The notes: generated by a model from the letters alone, not told the origin. A stretch of 64,000 nucleotides of DNA from Ornithinibacillus halotolerans (GCF_014637405.1 NZ_BMEY01000002.1:62001-126000); one strand, 5' to 3'. Numbered from the stretch's first letter, positions 8,942 to 18,524 are shown. Numbers and translations are program-made.

Positions 8942-9271
8942 ATGAATAAGTACGATGAAAAAATCTTTCAATACGCAACAAAGAATGACACGATCTTTGA
9001 ACTTCTTCCAAAAAAACTACATGGTACAGGTAGAAATATATTTGATTTTATTACTGAAAATATTTTGTCCGTCGGAACAGTCGCTAAACAGTTGAATACG
9101 AGGGAAAGTTTTTACCTCGTTATGAACGAGGAGAAAGCAGAACTAGTCACCATCCAAAAAGATTTACAACTGGCATCTCAAGATATTACAGGTTCCGTTA
9201 AAATCGCAACAGGAAAGAAGAACTTTGATTATAATGGCTACCGGTATAAGATCTATCGTAAGTTGAGATAG
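8942..9271 (+). CDS. Hypothetical protein, third gene of xre operon
   Basis: About 109 soluble residues: MNKYDEKIFQYATKNDTIFE, a middle SVGTVAKQLNTRESFYLVMN and a basic tail NGYRYKIYRKLR. No family recognised; the C-terminal half looks like a small beta domain. ATG 8942 is preferred to ATG 8939 because GGAGGAG (8930-8936) needs about 5 nt of spacing. It follows the membrane protein without a gap, so it is probably made with it. A 3'-end repeat element lies 94 bp downstream. Confidence 0.7.
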   Translation: MNKYDEKIFQYATKNDTIFELLPKKLHGTGRNIFDFITENILSVGTVAKQLNTRESFYLVMNEEKAELVTIQKDLQLASQDITGSVKIATGKKNFDYNGYRYKIYRKLR

Positions 9272-9365
9272 ATTACAATTTTTTACTTCCCTAGTCTAAT
9301 ATTAGAATCGGAACAACTAATAGAATAGAAGTAAATTAAGTTAATAACAAATAATCAATAATTCA

Positions 9366-9481
9366 GCTCCGGAAATATACGGAGACTCCAGCAGGAAGAA
9401 AGGCATAGGTGAGACCCCGCAGTGCGTTAGCACGAGGAGGCTCAGCAGCCGCCTGCGGAAAGCGAAGTATATTTCCGGAGC
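9366..9481 (+). repeat. 3'-end element, copy 1 (116 bp)
   Basis: Perfect 15-bp inverted ends: GCTCCGGAAATATAC (9366-9380) and its complement (9467-9481). Inside are the shared blocks GGAGACTCC, GGTGAGACCCCG, GGCTCAGCAGCCGCC and AAAGCGAAGTATATT. The GC content is much higher than the surroundings and no protein is encoded. It is the shortest of four full copies in this window and lies 94 bp after the stop codon at 9271, in the same orientation. Confidence 0.85.
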
Positions 9482-9547
9482 GGGTTAGTCGCACCCAAAA
9501 TGTAAAGTTCGGTTTTTACTTTGTTGGGAAAGCTTTTATCCAATCAT

Positions 9548-10498
9548 CTAATTACTTCCCCCAGTACTCCCGCTAGTTGCTGCAATCATCGCAGCCTGTT
9601 GGGCTTGCATTAATGATTCTAATAAAATGGTAAGGCTTGTTTCCGCTAACCCTTCATTCTCCAGTTTGTCACTAATATACAAACTAGCCGACAAAATAAA
9701 ATTCATATCTTTCTGCCATTTAAAACCTTTCATTTGGTTCAGCTCATGATAAGTATCTGCAATCTGCTCAATAGAAATAGAATCTATAGGAAGTAAAGAA
9801 AGCATGCCAATTAGAGGATAGTATAATGATTTTACTTTCATATTATTTTCTTTAAATCTATCCGTTATTTGTAAAACTTGGCTGATTAACCTATTCCTCT
9901 CCATATTGCCTAACGCTAAAATATGACTAAGAAACTGCAAATCATTTACTTTACGAAAACCATTTTTTGATAGTTCTTCGTAAAAACTTTCAATATGAGT
10001 AATCATATCCGGACGGTTTTCAAGGGCAAGTAAAGTTGCTAGTGGATAATCACTATTTGAAGTTAAAAACATATGCTCTTTCGTCATTCCATCATAGATG
10101 TCTTTCGCTCGTGAAATAATTGACTTATTATCTTCCACATCCATGACTAGAAGAATCATAGCAGATATATAGGTGTATATTCCTCGCACGAATCTTTCTT
10201 CTCTAAAATCATTATATAAATTGAATAGTTCTTGAATTTTCTCTTCTGGTTGATTAAATTTTACGTCTAGCATCGCAGCAGTTGTAAATCTTGCTTGGGA
10301 TCGTAATGGGGAAAAAAGACCTGCTTGAGATTTGATTGCATTAGCCAAATCCAATAGTCTTTGTAAATCAAATGTTTGATTATTTATGACATAGATAGAT
10401 GAAACGGTCATTAGCACCTTATCATCTGAAACTTTCCACTTTAAACTCTGCTTCAGTTGTTCGTAATTTTGAACTAGTAGATTCAATCTAGCATGCAT
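9548..10498 (-). CDS. DUF4003 family protein
   Basis: 316 residues, all-helical in appearance, matching the DUF4003 family of Bacillaceae: KVSDDKVLMTVSSIYVINNQ, then FSPLRSQARFTTAAMLD, EERFVRGIYTYISAMILLV and the family-typical tail ending in AMIAATSGSTGGS. Function unknown; no membrane anchor or catalytic motif. ATG 10498 is preceded by AAAGGGGTTATCAC. Monocistronic, divergent from chrA. Confidence 0.8.
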   Translation of the reverse strand: MHARLNLLVQNYEQLKQSLKWKVSDDKVLMTVSSIYVINNQTFDLQRLLDLANAIKSQAGLFSPLRSQARFTTAAMLDVKFNQPEEKIQELFNLYNDFREERFVRGIYTYISAMILLVMDVEDNKSIISRAKDIYDGMTKEHMFLTSNSDYPLATLLALENRPDMITHIESFYEELSKNGFRKVNDLQFLSHILALGNMERNRLISQVLQITDRFKENNMKVKSLYYPLIGMLSLLPIDSISIEQIADTYHELNQMKGFKWQKDMNFILSASLYISDKLENEGLAETSLTILLESLMQAQQAAMIAATSGSTGGSN

Positions 10499-10666
10499 GT
10501 GATAACCCCTTTAAATGGTTTTATTTACTTATCATACGTGTAAGCGTCCCTTAAAGTTTCACGGTAGAGACTAGCAAATTAAATTGTAAATTCTATGTGA
10601 ATTTTAAGGCATTGTGTAAATAATATGTTATTTTAGTACAAACATCATTTTTTATTAGGGGGACAT

Positions 10667-11848
10667 ATGAACAAAAAGAATTCATTACTTGAAATTTTAG
10701 GAACATCATTGAAACTTGGCCTAACGTCATTTGGTGGGCCCGTTGCACATCTAGGTTATTTTAAAAATGAATATATTGATAAGCGGAAATGGCTTGATGA
10801 TAAAACATATGCTGACATTATTGCACTCTGTCAGTTTCTACCAGGTCCCGCAAGTAGTCAGGTTGGAATTGCAATTGGAATGGTACGTGGCGGACTATTA
10901 GGTGGGATTATCTCATGGTTTGGATTTACCATTCCAAGTGTCATTGTACTTATACTATTTGCATTAGCCTTTCAATCATTTGCATTAGGGGATGCAAATT
11001 GGATTACTAGTTTGAAAATAGTAGCAGTAGCCGTTGTATTACATGCAGTATTAGGTATGGGGAAAAAATTAACACCTGATAAACCGAGAATTGCGCTTGC
11101 TGTTGTTGCTATGATTATTATGTTATTATTCCCGTCTGCACTTGTACAAATAGCTATTATTATTGGTGCAGCCGTACTAGGTTATTTTGTATTTTCGAAA
11201 CAGGCAGAGTCTAACATAAAGACTTTTTCATTATCGATTACGAAAAGACAAGGAATCATTTCACTTTCTATATTAGTTATCTTATTAGTTGGACTTCCGA
11301 TTATAAATCAATTCGTCGATCATGCGTATATTAGTCTATTTGATACATTTTTCCGTGTTGGATCCATTGTTTTTGGTGGGGGACATGTTGTTCTTCCATT
11401 ATTAGAGCAAGAGGTTGTACCGAATGGACTGTTAACGAGTAGTGAGTTTCTAGCTGGATATGGGATGGCGCAAGCAGTTCCAGGGCCATTATTTACATTT
11501 GCGAGTTATATTGGAACGATGATGAATGGTTTGATTGGTGGTATTATTGCAACAGTTGCAATGTTTCTTCCGTCTTTCTTATTAGTCATTGGTGCATTAC
11601 CATTCTTAAGTGCACTTCGCAAACATAAAAGCTTCCAAGGTATTTTAACAGGTGTTAATGCAGCTGTTGTAGGTATTTTACTTGCAGCATTCTATGATCC
11701 TGTATTTACAAGTTCGATTACCGATGCAGCAAGCTTTTCGATTGCGGCAATTTTATTCGCGCTTATGTACTTCTGGAAAACACCAGCATGGCAAATTGTC
11801 ATTATTGGAATTGTGTTAGGTGAAGCTTCACACTTCTTTTTTGGTTAG
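10667..11848 (+). CDS. chrA: Chromate transporter, two-domain ChrA
   Basis: 393 residues made of two homologous membrane halves. Half one has TSFGGPVAHLGYFKNEYI and CQFLPGPASSQVGIAIG; half two has GSIVFGGGHVVLPLLEQEVV and GMAQAVPGPLFTFASYIG. These are the duplicated ChrA (CHR superfamily) signatures, so it probably exports chromate or a related oxyanion. About ten membrane segments. AGGGGGAC precedes ATG 10667. The OsmC gene starts 30 bp downstream and is probably co-transcribed. Confidence 0.92.
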   Translation: MNKKNSLLEILGTSLKLGLTSFGGPVAHLGYFKNEYIDKRKWLDDKTYADIIALCQFLPGPASSQVGIAIGMVRGGLLGGIISWFGFTIPSVIVLILFALAFQSFALGDANWITSLKIVAVAVVLHAVLGMGKKLTPDKPRIALAVVAMIIMLLFPSALVQIAIIIGAAVLGYFVFSKQAESNIKTFSLSITKRQGIISLSILVILLVGLPIINQFVDHAYISLFDTFFRVGSIVFGGGHVVLPLLEQEVVPNGLLTSSEFLAGYGMAQAVPGPLFTFASYIGTMMNGLIGGIIATVAMFLPSFLLVIGALPFLSALRKHKSFQGILTGVNAAVVGILLAAFYDPVFTSSITDAASFSIAAILFALMYFWKTPAWQIVIIGIVLGEASHFFFG

Positions 11849-11878
11849 GTTATAATGATTGGTAAGAGGTGAAACGAA

Positions 11879-12319
11879 ATGGCACAACATCATTTTTATT
11901 TAAAAGCGGACTGGCCTGGTGGACGAAATAGTGAAGGGTTTATCGATGCAGGTAACTTAAAGACGAAGATTTCTATTCCAACGGAGATGGATGGACCGGG
12001 TATCGGGACTAATCCAGATGAGATGCTCCTCGGAGCCGCAGCTACTTGCTATATCATCACATTGGCAGCGATGATTGAGCGAGCGAATTTACCATTAAAA
12101 GAAATGGCTTTAGAATCAGAAGGTATTGTTGATGTGACAAATGGCGTATTTACCTACGAAAAGATTATTCATAGACCTACTGTAGAGCTTAAAGAAAATG
12201 CGATGGAAAAAGAGTATACATTACTACGAAAACTCGTTCACAAAGCAGAGACAAGCTGTATGATCTCAAGAGCAATAAGAGGAAATGTAGAACTAGAATT
12301 GGAAGAGACAATTTTATAG
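11879..12319 (+). CDS. OsmC/Ohr family peroxidase-like protein
   Basis: 146 residues with the OsmC fold: GTNPDEMLLGAAATCYIITL (first conserved Cys, about residue 59) and KAETSCMISRAIRGN (second Cys, about residue 125). In the family the two cysteines reduce organic hydroperoxides with help from a nearby Arg. GGTGAAACG precedes ATG 11879. Being downstream of chrA suggests a shared oxidative/chromate stress theme, although this is only an inference. Confidence 0.85.
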   Translation: MAQHHFYLKADWPGGRNSEGFIDAGNLKTKISIPTEMDGPGIGTNPDEMLLGAAATCYIITLAAMIERANLPLKEMALESEGIVDVTNGVFTYEKIIHRPTVELKENAMEKEYTLLRKLVHKAETSCMISRAIRGNVELELEETIL

Positions 12320-12335
12320 AAATATCAATATAATT

Positions 12336-12368
12336 AAAGTGCTAAATCATACGGTTTAGCACTTTTTT
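12336..12368 (+). terminator. Terminator of chrA-osmC unit
   Basis: AAAGTGCTAAA (12336-12346) pairs perfectly with TTTAGCACTTT (12355-12365), followed by T residues. Confidence 0.88.
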
Positions 12369-12615
12369 AGTAGAAAGAGGAGGAATGGATTTATCAAAAG
12401 GTATGTTCCATCCTCTTTTCTTATCCCCTAATCTCAAGCATGAACTTCTGAATATTGGAGAAACTATCCATAATAAAAAAACAAGATTATCTTCTTGACA
12501 CATTACTAAAACCATTATATCTTATTAAAGCATACTATTTTTATCGGATTAATATACTTATAGTATAAAGACCAGTATGACATACATTTTTAATAAAACA
12601 GTAGGGGGAAAAACA

Positions 12616-14010
12616 ATGAGCTGGTTCGTTATTTTAAATATCATAGTATTACTAGCAATTATCGGTTTATTAGTTTATATGCAAAAGAAACATGTTTCCT
12701 TTACGAAACGTGTATTCACAGCTTTAGGTTTAGGTATCGTACTAGGTGCCGTATTACAATGGATTTATGGAACAGGGTCAGAGACACTAGTCCAAACAAC
12801 AGATTGGTATAATATCGTTGGAAGAGGGTATATCAACTTCCTAATGATGATCGTTGTGCCTTTAGTAATGGTATCGATCATTCAAGCCATTACTAATTTA
12901 GAGAAAACGGCACAATTAGGAAAAATGGCCGGATGGATCATTGGTATATTAATCGTAACTACTATGGTTGCCGCATTAATTGGTGTAGGTGCAGCAGCAA
13001 TCTTTGATTTAAATGCAGAAGAAATTACTGTAGGTCAAGCAGAACAAGAACGTGCAGCTTCTTTAGAAGAACGTTATTCAACACAAGTTGAAGGAGTATC
13101 TACTCCACAACGTATTTTAAACTTTATTCCATCTAATATCTTCTTTGATATGACAGGTGGTCGTTCGACTTCAGTAATCGCAGTAGTTATCTTCTCTATC
13201 TTCGTAGGGATAGCAGTACTAGGAGTAAGAAGAAAAAATCCAGAACAAGCAGAAATGTTTACTAAAATCGTCAATGCGATATACGCAGTTGTTATGCGTA
13301 TCGTTACATTAGTACTTCGATTAACTCCTTATGGAATTTTAGCAATCATGGCAAATATGATTGCAAGTACAGATTTTGCAGGAATTTTACAATTAGGTAA
13401 ATTTGTATTAGCTTCCTATGCAGCGTTAGGAACGATGTTTATTCTTCATTTAGTTCTTGTCGGTGTATTTGGTTTAAATCCATTCACATGGTTGAAAAAA
13501 GTTTTCCCTGCACTAAGCTTTGCGTTCTCATCTCGTTCAAGTGCAGGAACTATTCCATTAAACATCTCTGCACAGAAAAATGCAGTTGGAGTAGAACAAG
13601 GAATTGCCAATATGTCCGCATCATTCGGTGCAACAATGGGGCAAAATGGATGTGCTGGTATTTACCCAGCTATGCTAGCAGTTATGATCGCGCCATCTGT
13701 CGGTATTGATCCATTTACGTTTGAATTCTTAGCACAACTTGTACTAATCATTGGTATTAGTTCATTCGGTATCGCTGGAGTTGGTGGTGGTGCTACATTT
13801 GCAGCATTAATCGTTCTTTCTTCTATGGGATTACCAGTCGGTCTTGCTGGGTTATTAATCTCTATCGAAGCATTTATCGATATGGGCCGTACTGCATTAA
13901 ATGTAAATGGTTCTATGTTAGCAGGAACATTAACTTCACGTATTTTGGGAAACTTCAATACGAAGGTATTTAATGATAAAACAGCAATTGCTGAAGAAAA
14001 ATCAGTATAA
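12616..14010 (+). CDS. tcyP: L-cystine:cation symporter, TcyP-like
   Basis: 464 residues, the same length class as Bacillus TcyP (dicarboxylate/amino acid:cation symporter family). Motifs: NFLMMIVVPLVMVSIIQAI, AFSSRSSAGTIPLNI (serine-rich hairpin loop), NMSASFGATMGQNGCAGIYP and FGIAGVGGGATFAALIVL. It imports L-cystine with a cation. ATG 12616 was chosen because AGGGGGAA lies 9 nt upstream; the frame extends 13 codons further without a ribosome site. I saw no CymR or S-box motif in the 296-bp upstream gap, which holds only a possible TTGACA at 12495. Confidence 0.88.
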   Translation: MSWFVILNIIVLLAIIGLLVYMQKKHVSFTKRVFTALGLGIVLGAVLQWIYGTGSETLVQTTDWYNIVGRGYINFLMMIVVPLVMVSIIQAITNLEKTAQLGKMAGWIIGILIVTTMVAALIGVGAAAIFDLNAEEITVGQAEQERAASLEERYSTQVEGVSTPQRILNFIPSNIFFDMTGGRSTSVIAVVIFSIFVGIAVLGVRRKNPEQAEMFTKIVNAIYAVVMRIVTLVLRLTPYGILAIMANMIASTDFAGILQLGKFVLASYAALGTMFILHLVLVGVFGLNPFTWLKKVFPALSFAFSSRSSAGTIPLNISAQKNAVGVEQGIANMSASFGATMGQNGCAGIYPAMLAVMIAPSVGIDPFTFEFLAQLVLIIGISSFGIAGVGGGATFAALIVLSSMGLPVGLAGLLISIEAFIDMGRTALNVNGSMLAGTLTSRILGNFNTKVFNDKTAIAEEKSV

Positions 14011-14013
14011 TAT

Positions 14014-14046
14014 AAAAGCCGTTCCCTAAAATGGGGCGGCTTTTTG
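14014..14046 (+). terminator. Terminator of tcyP
   Basis: AAAAGCCG (14014-14021) pairs with CGGCTTTT (14037-14044), with an inner CCC/GGG pair and a T-run. Confidence 0.8.
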
Positions 14047-14071
14047 TTTAATATTGGAAGATAAGGGTTTG

Positions 14072-15883
14072 TCACTGAATTAAATTTTTGATCGCTTCGA
14101 CGTCTTGCTTATCTGCCATGTGAAAATAATCTTGGAATGGACAACCAAGTGTCTGTACTCGTTCTACAACGTTTTCTACTGTAAACATCTCAGGTCTTAA
14201 CTTCTCTGTTACTTCCTCCCAATATAATGGTGTTGCAACTGTTCCATCTGGAGTTTTTCTTGTCGAGTATGGAGCTATTATTGTTTTATCCTTCCCGTGT
14301 TGTACATAATCAATATACAATCTTCCTTTTCGCTTGTTTTTCATCCGCTCCGTTGTAAATAAATCGGGTTGTTGGTTTTCAACCGTATAGGCAATAGCTT
14401 GCGTAAAGACACCCGTTTCCTCATAGGACATACTGCCTTCTGGAATAGGTATGTGGATTTGCAGTCCTTTATTGCCGGAAGTTTTTACATAGGAAGTAAG
14501 CTTGAGATTATCTAAAAGTTCTTTAATAAGAAGCCCTGCCGTAATTGCTAAGGAAAATTTCTCTCTACCTGGTGGATCCAAATCAAATACAATCTCGTTT
14601 GGGTAAACACTAGTTATAGTTTGAAAAGGTACATGAAATTCAAGGGTACCATGATTAGCAAACCACATTAATGATTCCAAGGAATCACAAATCATTAGTT
14701 TTTCATCCCCATCGCCAATTCCCGTAATAAATTCAGGAGCATAGGAGGGGAGATGCTTTTGGTAAAAAGATTCTGCTGTTACACCGTCTGGACAGCGAAT
14801 CGTTGTCAATGCTCGATTCTTAAGAAAGGGTAACATATACGGAGAAATTTCACGCATATAGCTGAGGAAATTTCCTTTCGTTATATTGACATCGGGCCAA
14901 TACAATTTTTCCGTATTGGCAAAATCAATATGTTGCGGTAACATCGCTAGATCCAGTTGAAGTCGGTCTTTCGTACATTCCTCTGGCTTCACTTCTGGTG
15001 CAATTCGATTAAATTCAGGCTCCCGCAGTTCATTATCATAAATATCTAATGTATGGATGGATGCACAAATAGCTGGAGGAAGTGTATAACGAGTTCCTTG
15101 TTTCTCTCCATTCGTTAAAAATAACTTTTTTACCGTATTTAGTTCTTCGTCGTCTATTCCATGTTTACATTTTCCTACTGCAAATAAATGCTCCCCCTCT
15201 AAAACATGCACATCAAAATAGCCATTTTTACTGTCATATGTCGTTAAAAAGGCGTGAATCTCTCGCCAGTTTTTAATTTTGTACCAATCTCGATGGGTTT
15301 TCCCAATCCCATAAGTACTAGTTTTTCGTTTAGCTATAATGCCTTCTCCTTTATGGTCAAACACGAGCTTACTTATCTCTTCTGGGTTCTGGAAGGTTGT
15401 TACATAAGCTAATCTACTCCAAGTTCCTTTGCCTAAATTGCTTTTATTAAAAAAAGTCAGGAGTGCTTTCTTCCGTTCTTCAAATGGTTTTTTAGTTAAA
15501 TCTGACCCATTAAATTGAATGAGATCGAACGCTAAAAGGGAGGCCTGTCTTTTAGTAGATGCTTTTTGAATGGATGTTTTATTTTTCAATCTTCCTCTTG
15601 TTTGTAATAATCCAAAATTCCCTTGATAAGCATTGTTTAAAATAACGAGTTCACCATCGATTTTTACCGGTAAAAACTGTTTTACGTCATTTACTTTTTC
15701 TTTACAATAAGTGACAATCTCTGGAAATTGAGCTGTCAGATCTTTTTTATTTTTACTCGTTAATCGAATCTCACCACTAGCTTCCCAATGAAGCACACAG
15801 CGAAAACCATCATATTTTACTTCATATAACCATTCACTTCCGGTAGGGATATCTTGACTTGCAATTGGCTTCATGACATCCAT
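14072..15883 (-). CDS. ligD: ATP-dependent DNA ligase LigD (ligase-polymerase)
   Basis: 603 residues. ATG 15883 was chosen: AAGGGGGC lies just upstream, and the longer open frame upstream runs antisense through ku and reads as low-complexity Ser. The N-terminal adenylation domain carries EVKYDGFR (nucleotidyl Lys23) and VKIDGELVI; the middle has EGIIAKR and a K-x-R OB-fold region; the C-terminal half (about 300-600) is the archaeo-eukaryotic primase-like polymerase with KLYWPDVN, WFANHGTLEFHVP and IVFDLDPPG. No nuclease (PE) domain, as in Bacillus LigD. With Ku it performs non-homologous end joining in spores. Confidence 0.93.
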   Translation of the reverse strand: MDVMKPIASQDIPTGSEWLYEVKYDGFRCVLHWEASGEIRLTSKNKKDLTAQFPEIVTYCKEKVNDVKQFLPVKIDGELVILNNAYQGNFGLLQTRGRLKNKTSIQKASTKRQASLLAFDLIQFNGSDLTKKPFEERKKALLTFFNKSNLGKGTWSRLAYVTTFQNPEEISKLVFDHKGEGIIAKRKTSTYGIGKTHRDWYKIKNWREIHAFLTTYDSKNGYFDVHVLEGEHLFAVGKCKHGIDDEELNTVKKLFLTNGEKQGTRYTLPPAICASIHTLDIYDNELREPEFNRIAPEVKPEECTKDRLQLDLAMLPQHIDFANTEKLYWPDVNITKGNFLSYMREISPYMLPFLKNRALTTIRCPDGVTAESFYQKHLPSYAPEFITGIGDGDEKLMICDSLESLMWFANHGTLEFHVPFQTITSVYPNEIVFDLDPPGREKFSLAITAGLLIKELLDNLKLTSYVKTSGNKGLQIHIPIPEGSMSYEETGVFTQAIAYTVENQQPDLFTTERMKNKRKGRLYIDYVQHGKDKTIIAPYSTRKTPDGTVATPLYWEEVTEKLRPEMFTVENVVERVQTLGCPFQDYFHMADKQDVEAIKNLIQ

Positions 15884-15989
15884 TTTATTGCCCCCTTTTT
15901 TATAAGATGGTTGAAAACGTGGCAAAATAATCATGCTTGGATGAAAAAGATGGATGTACGACAAACTAAGAAAAAGGGAGGAATGTATC

Positions 15990-16829
15990 GTGCATACAAT
16001 GTGGAAGGGTACGATTAGCTTTGGGCTCGTTAATATTCCTGTAAAAATGCATGCCGCAACGGAGAATAAAGATGTTTCCTTACGACAACTGCATAAAGAA
16101 TGTAAGTCTCCCATTAAATATGAAAAAGTATGTCCGGTGTGTGAGACAGAAGTAGGTGCAGATGATATTGTACGCGGATATGAATATGCGAAAAATAAAT
16201 TCGTTATTTTAGATGAGGAAGACCTAAAGGAGTTAAAAAAAGAACAAGAAGATCGAGCAGTTGAAATAATCGACTTTGTAAAACTAGAGGATATCGATCC
16301 CATCTATTTTGAAAAAAGTTATTATTTGTCCCCTAATGAAGGTGGAAGTAAAGCATATGGGCTATTACGTGCTGCATTAGAAGAAACTGGAAAAATTGGT
16401 GTCGCTAAAATGATGATTCGTTCTAAGGAACAACTAGCTGTCATTCGTATTTATAAAAATACATTAGTTGTGGAAACGATTCATTACCCAGATGAAGTTA
16501 GAGATGTAAACGAAGTTCCTAACGTACCAGAAAATGTCGAAACAGCGAAGAAAGAACTGGATACCGCAAAAATGCTAATCGACCAATTAACGACAGAATT
16601 TGATCCTGAGAAATATAAAGACGATTATCGAACCGCATTGTTGGATTTAATCGAAGAAAAGAAAAATGCGGATGAAACAATAACCGCCAAAGACAAAGCA
16701 AAACCGGATAATGTAACCGATCTTATGGAAGCACTTCAAGCATCACTGGAACGAGCCAAAAAAGACAAACCAAAACCATCCCAGCCTAAAAAGCGAAAAA
16801 CAACAGCGAAGAAGAAAAAGGAAGCATAG
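15990..16829 (+). CDS. ku: Non-homologous end joining protein Ku
   Basis: 279 residues. GTG 15990 was chosen because the family begins (V/M)HTMWKGTISFGLVNIP and AGGGAGGAA is 7 nt upstream. The Ku core includes CPVCETEVGADDIVRGYEYA, YYLSPNEGGSKAYGLL and ETGKIGVAKMMIRSKEQL; the tail (about 255-279) is a Lys-rich extension that binds DNA in bacterial Ku. It forms a ring on broken ends and recruits LigD, which is divergently transcribed 106 bp away. In B. subtilis this pair is under sigma-G; I could not find a convincing sigma-G promoter in the gap. Confidence 0.94.
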   Translation: MHTMWKGTISFGLVNIPVKMHAATENKDVSLRQLHKECKSPIKYEKVCPVCETEVGADDIVRGYEYAKNKFVILDEEDLKELKKEQEDRAVEIIDFVKLEDIDPIYFEKSYYLSPNEGGSKAYGLLRAALEETGKIGVAKMMIRSKEQLAVIRIYKNTLVVETIHYPDEVRDVNEVPNVPENVETAKKELDTAKMLIDQLTTEFDPEKYKDDYRTALLDLIEEKKNADETITAKDKAKPDNVTDLMEALQASLERAKKDKPKPSQPKKRKTTAKKKKEA

Positions 16830-16833
16830 TGGA

Positions 16834-16857
16834 AGCCCCCTCTTTGTAGGGGGTTTT
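16834..16857 (+). terminator. Terminator of ku
   Basis: CCCCCT (16836-16841) pairs with AGGGGG (16848-16853), followed by TTTTT. Confidence 0.8.
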
Positions 16858-16889
16858 TGGTGTTTGTTGCTTTATTAGATGGGGAGAAC

Positions 16890-17350
16890 TAGCCTTGGTT
16901 GAATCTGTGCTGGCAGTAATTTAGGTTAATCTGCCAAATGGGTGTTGAATCTTCCGTAATTTGGGGTAATCTGCCAAACTGGAGTTGAATCGCCCGTAAT
17001 TTGGGGTAATCTGCCAAACTGTGGTTAAATCGCCCGTAATCTAGGATAATCAGCCAAACTGTGGTTGAATCGGCCGAAATTTAGGAAAATCAGCCAAACT
17101 GGAGTTGAATCGCCCGTACTTTAGGATAATCTGCCAAACTGGTGTTGAATCGCCCATAATTTGGGATAATCAGCCAAACTGGAGTTGAATCGCCCGTACT
17201 TTAGGATAATCAGCCAAACTGGAGTTGAATCGCCCGTACTTTAGGATAATCTTCCAAACTGGTGTTGAATCAGCCGTAATCTAGGATAATCTGCCAAACC
17301 ACCGTCCCAATCTCCGTTCTCTCGGCAAATCACCCAAACTACCATCCAAT
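16890..17350. repeat. Tandem array B, exact 40-bp period
   Basis: The landmark GCCAAACT (or close variants) occurs at 16933, 16973, 17013, 17053, 17093, 17133, 17173, 17213, 17253, 17293 and 17333, always 40 bp apart with no insertion or deletion. Each unit has two related halves of about 20 bp, one like TAATTTAGGATAATCTGCCA and the other like AACTGGAGTTGAATCGCCCG, both ending AATC(T)GCC. Stop codons occur throughout, so it is not coding. It fills most of the gap between ku and the acyltransferase gene; 17351-17510 shows nothing further. Confidence 0.85.
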
Positions 17351-17531
17351 CCACCAAACTTAGTATCTAATAACTCTCTCCAAAAACATTACAATTTTTT
17401 ATCAATCTTTCAATGCAATTACATGTCCTTAACAACCATGCTAAATCGATAAGGACAACGCGTATTACTATGGTGCAGTGGGTAGATAAGTATTACACAC
17501 CACGACAAATCATAGTGAAGGAGAGAGCATC

Positions 17532-18524
17532 TTGGAACGTAACGCTTTTTTTGATAATGCGAAACTGCTACTTATTTTTTTAGTAGTGTTTGGGCATATG
17601 ATTCAACCATATATTACTGATTCCAATGGCATGCATACTTTGTATACGTGGATATATACGTTTCATATGCCAGCATTTATTTTTCTCTCAGGATTTTTTG
17701 CGAAAGGGTTTGGAAATAAGGGGTATTTGTTAAAGTTAGGGCGGAAACTTTTACTTCCATATTTAATCTTTCAATTAATATATTCTTCCTATTACTATCT
17801 AATTGGAAAATCCAATTGGTTAACCGATATATTTTATCCGCACTGGTCTTTATGGTTTTTAATCAGTTTATTCTGTTGGCATCTATTGCTTATTTTATTT
17901 AAACGGATGCCTGCGTATGTAAGTGTTAGTGTTGCTGTAATATTAGGGATTACTGTTGGGTATGTTGAAGCGGTAGGTCATACTTTTAGCTTATCGAGAA
18001 CTTTTGTATTTTTCCCGTTTTTCCTGTTAGGATTTTGGTTAAAAGAAGAACATATTATGTGGTTAAAACAAAGAAGTATAAAAGTAATCTCTATCGTAAT
18101 TATGGCGGTAATAGCCATGGGTATCTATTTCGCACCAGAAATAAATACTGGTTGGTTACTTGCTTCTAAGTCTTATTTTGATCTAGGGATGGATGAATTT
18201 GGAGGAATCGCTAGAATACTAGTATATGTTACTTCCGCACTGATGGCTGCAAGTGTATTTGCTTGGATTCCAACGAAACGAAATAGTGTCACTCACTTAG
18301 GAGAACGAACACTTTACGTTTATTTATTACATGGCTTTATTATTCAATATTTCCGGGCATATGATGTGTTTACCGTGAATCATCTATTGGATGTGCTGGG
18401 CCTTGTCGGTGTCTCAGTAATTGTCGTTCTCGTTTTATCTAGTAAACCAGTCCTCACGTTGAGCCAGCCATTCATTGAATGTAAAACAAGTTATATGAAA
18501 AAATATATGAAAAAATTCAGCTAA
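17532..18524 (+). CDS. Acyltransferase 3 family membrane protein
   Basis: 330 residues with about ten membrane helices. The N-terminus RNAFFDNAKLLLIFLVVFGH has the conserved His of the acyltransferase_3 family, followed by TWIYTFHMPAFIFLSGFFAKG and WFLISLFCWHLLLIL. Members O-acylate surface sugars or peptidoglycan; without the extra SGNH domain it resembles Bacillus YfiQ/YkrP rather than OatA. The substrate is unknown. TTG 17532 is used with AAGGAGAG at 17518-17525. Confidence 0.82.
   Translation: MERNAFFDNAKLLLIFLVVFGHMIQPYITDSNGMHTLYTWIYTFHMPAFIFLSGFFAKGFGNKGYLLKLGRKLLLPYLIFQLIYSSYYYLIGKSNWLTDIFYPHWSLWFLISLFCWHLLLILFKRMPAYVSVSVAVILGITVGYVEAVGHTFSLSRTFVFFPFFLLGFWLKEEHIMWLKQRSIKVISIVIMAVIAMGIYFAPEINTGWLLASKSYFDLGMDEFGGIARILVYVTSALMAASVFAWIPTKRNSVTHLGERTLYVYLLHGFIIQYFRAYDVFTVNHLLDVLGLVGVSVIVVLVLSSKPVLTLSQPFIECKTSYMKKYMKKFS

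Noticed and set aside
12369-12615. Riboswitch or CymR site before tcyP
   Set aside because: No S-box, T-box or CymR-like ATAnnTTGGAATTAT motif could be matched in this gap.
15884-15989. Sigma-G promoters for ligD and ku
   Set aside because: A CATCTTA on the minus strand resembles a -10 box, but the only GCATG is 22 bp away rather than 17-18.
15884-16303. N-terminal extension of LigD by 140 residues
   Set aside because: The extension is antisense to ku, Ser-rich and lacks a ribosome site, while ATG 15883 has a good one and gives the normal family length.
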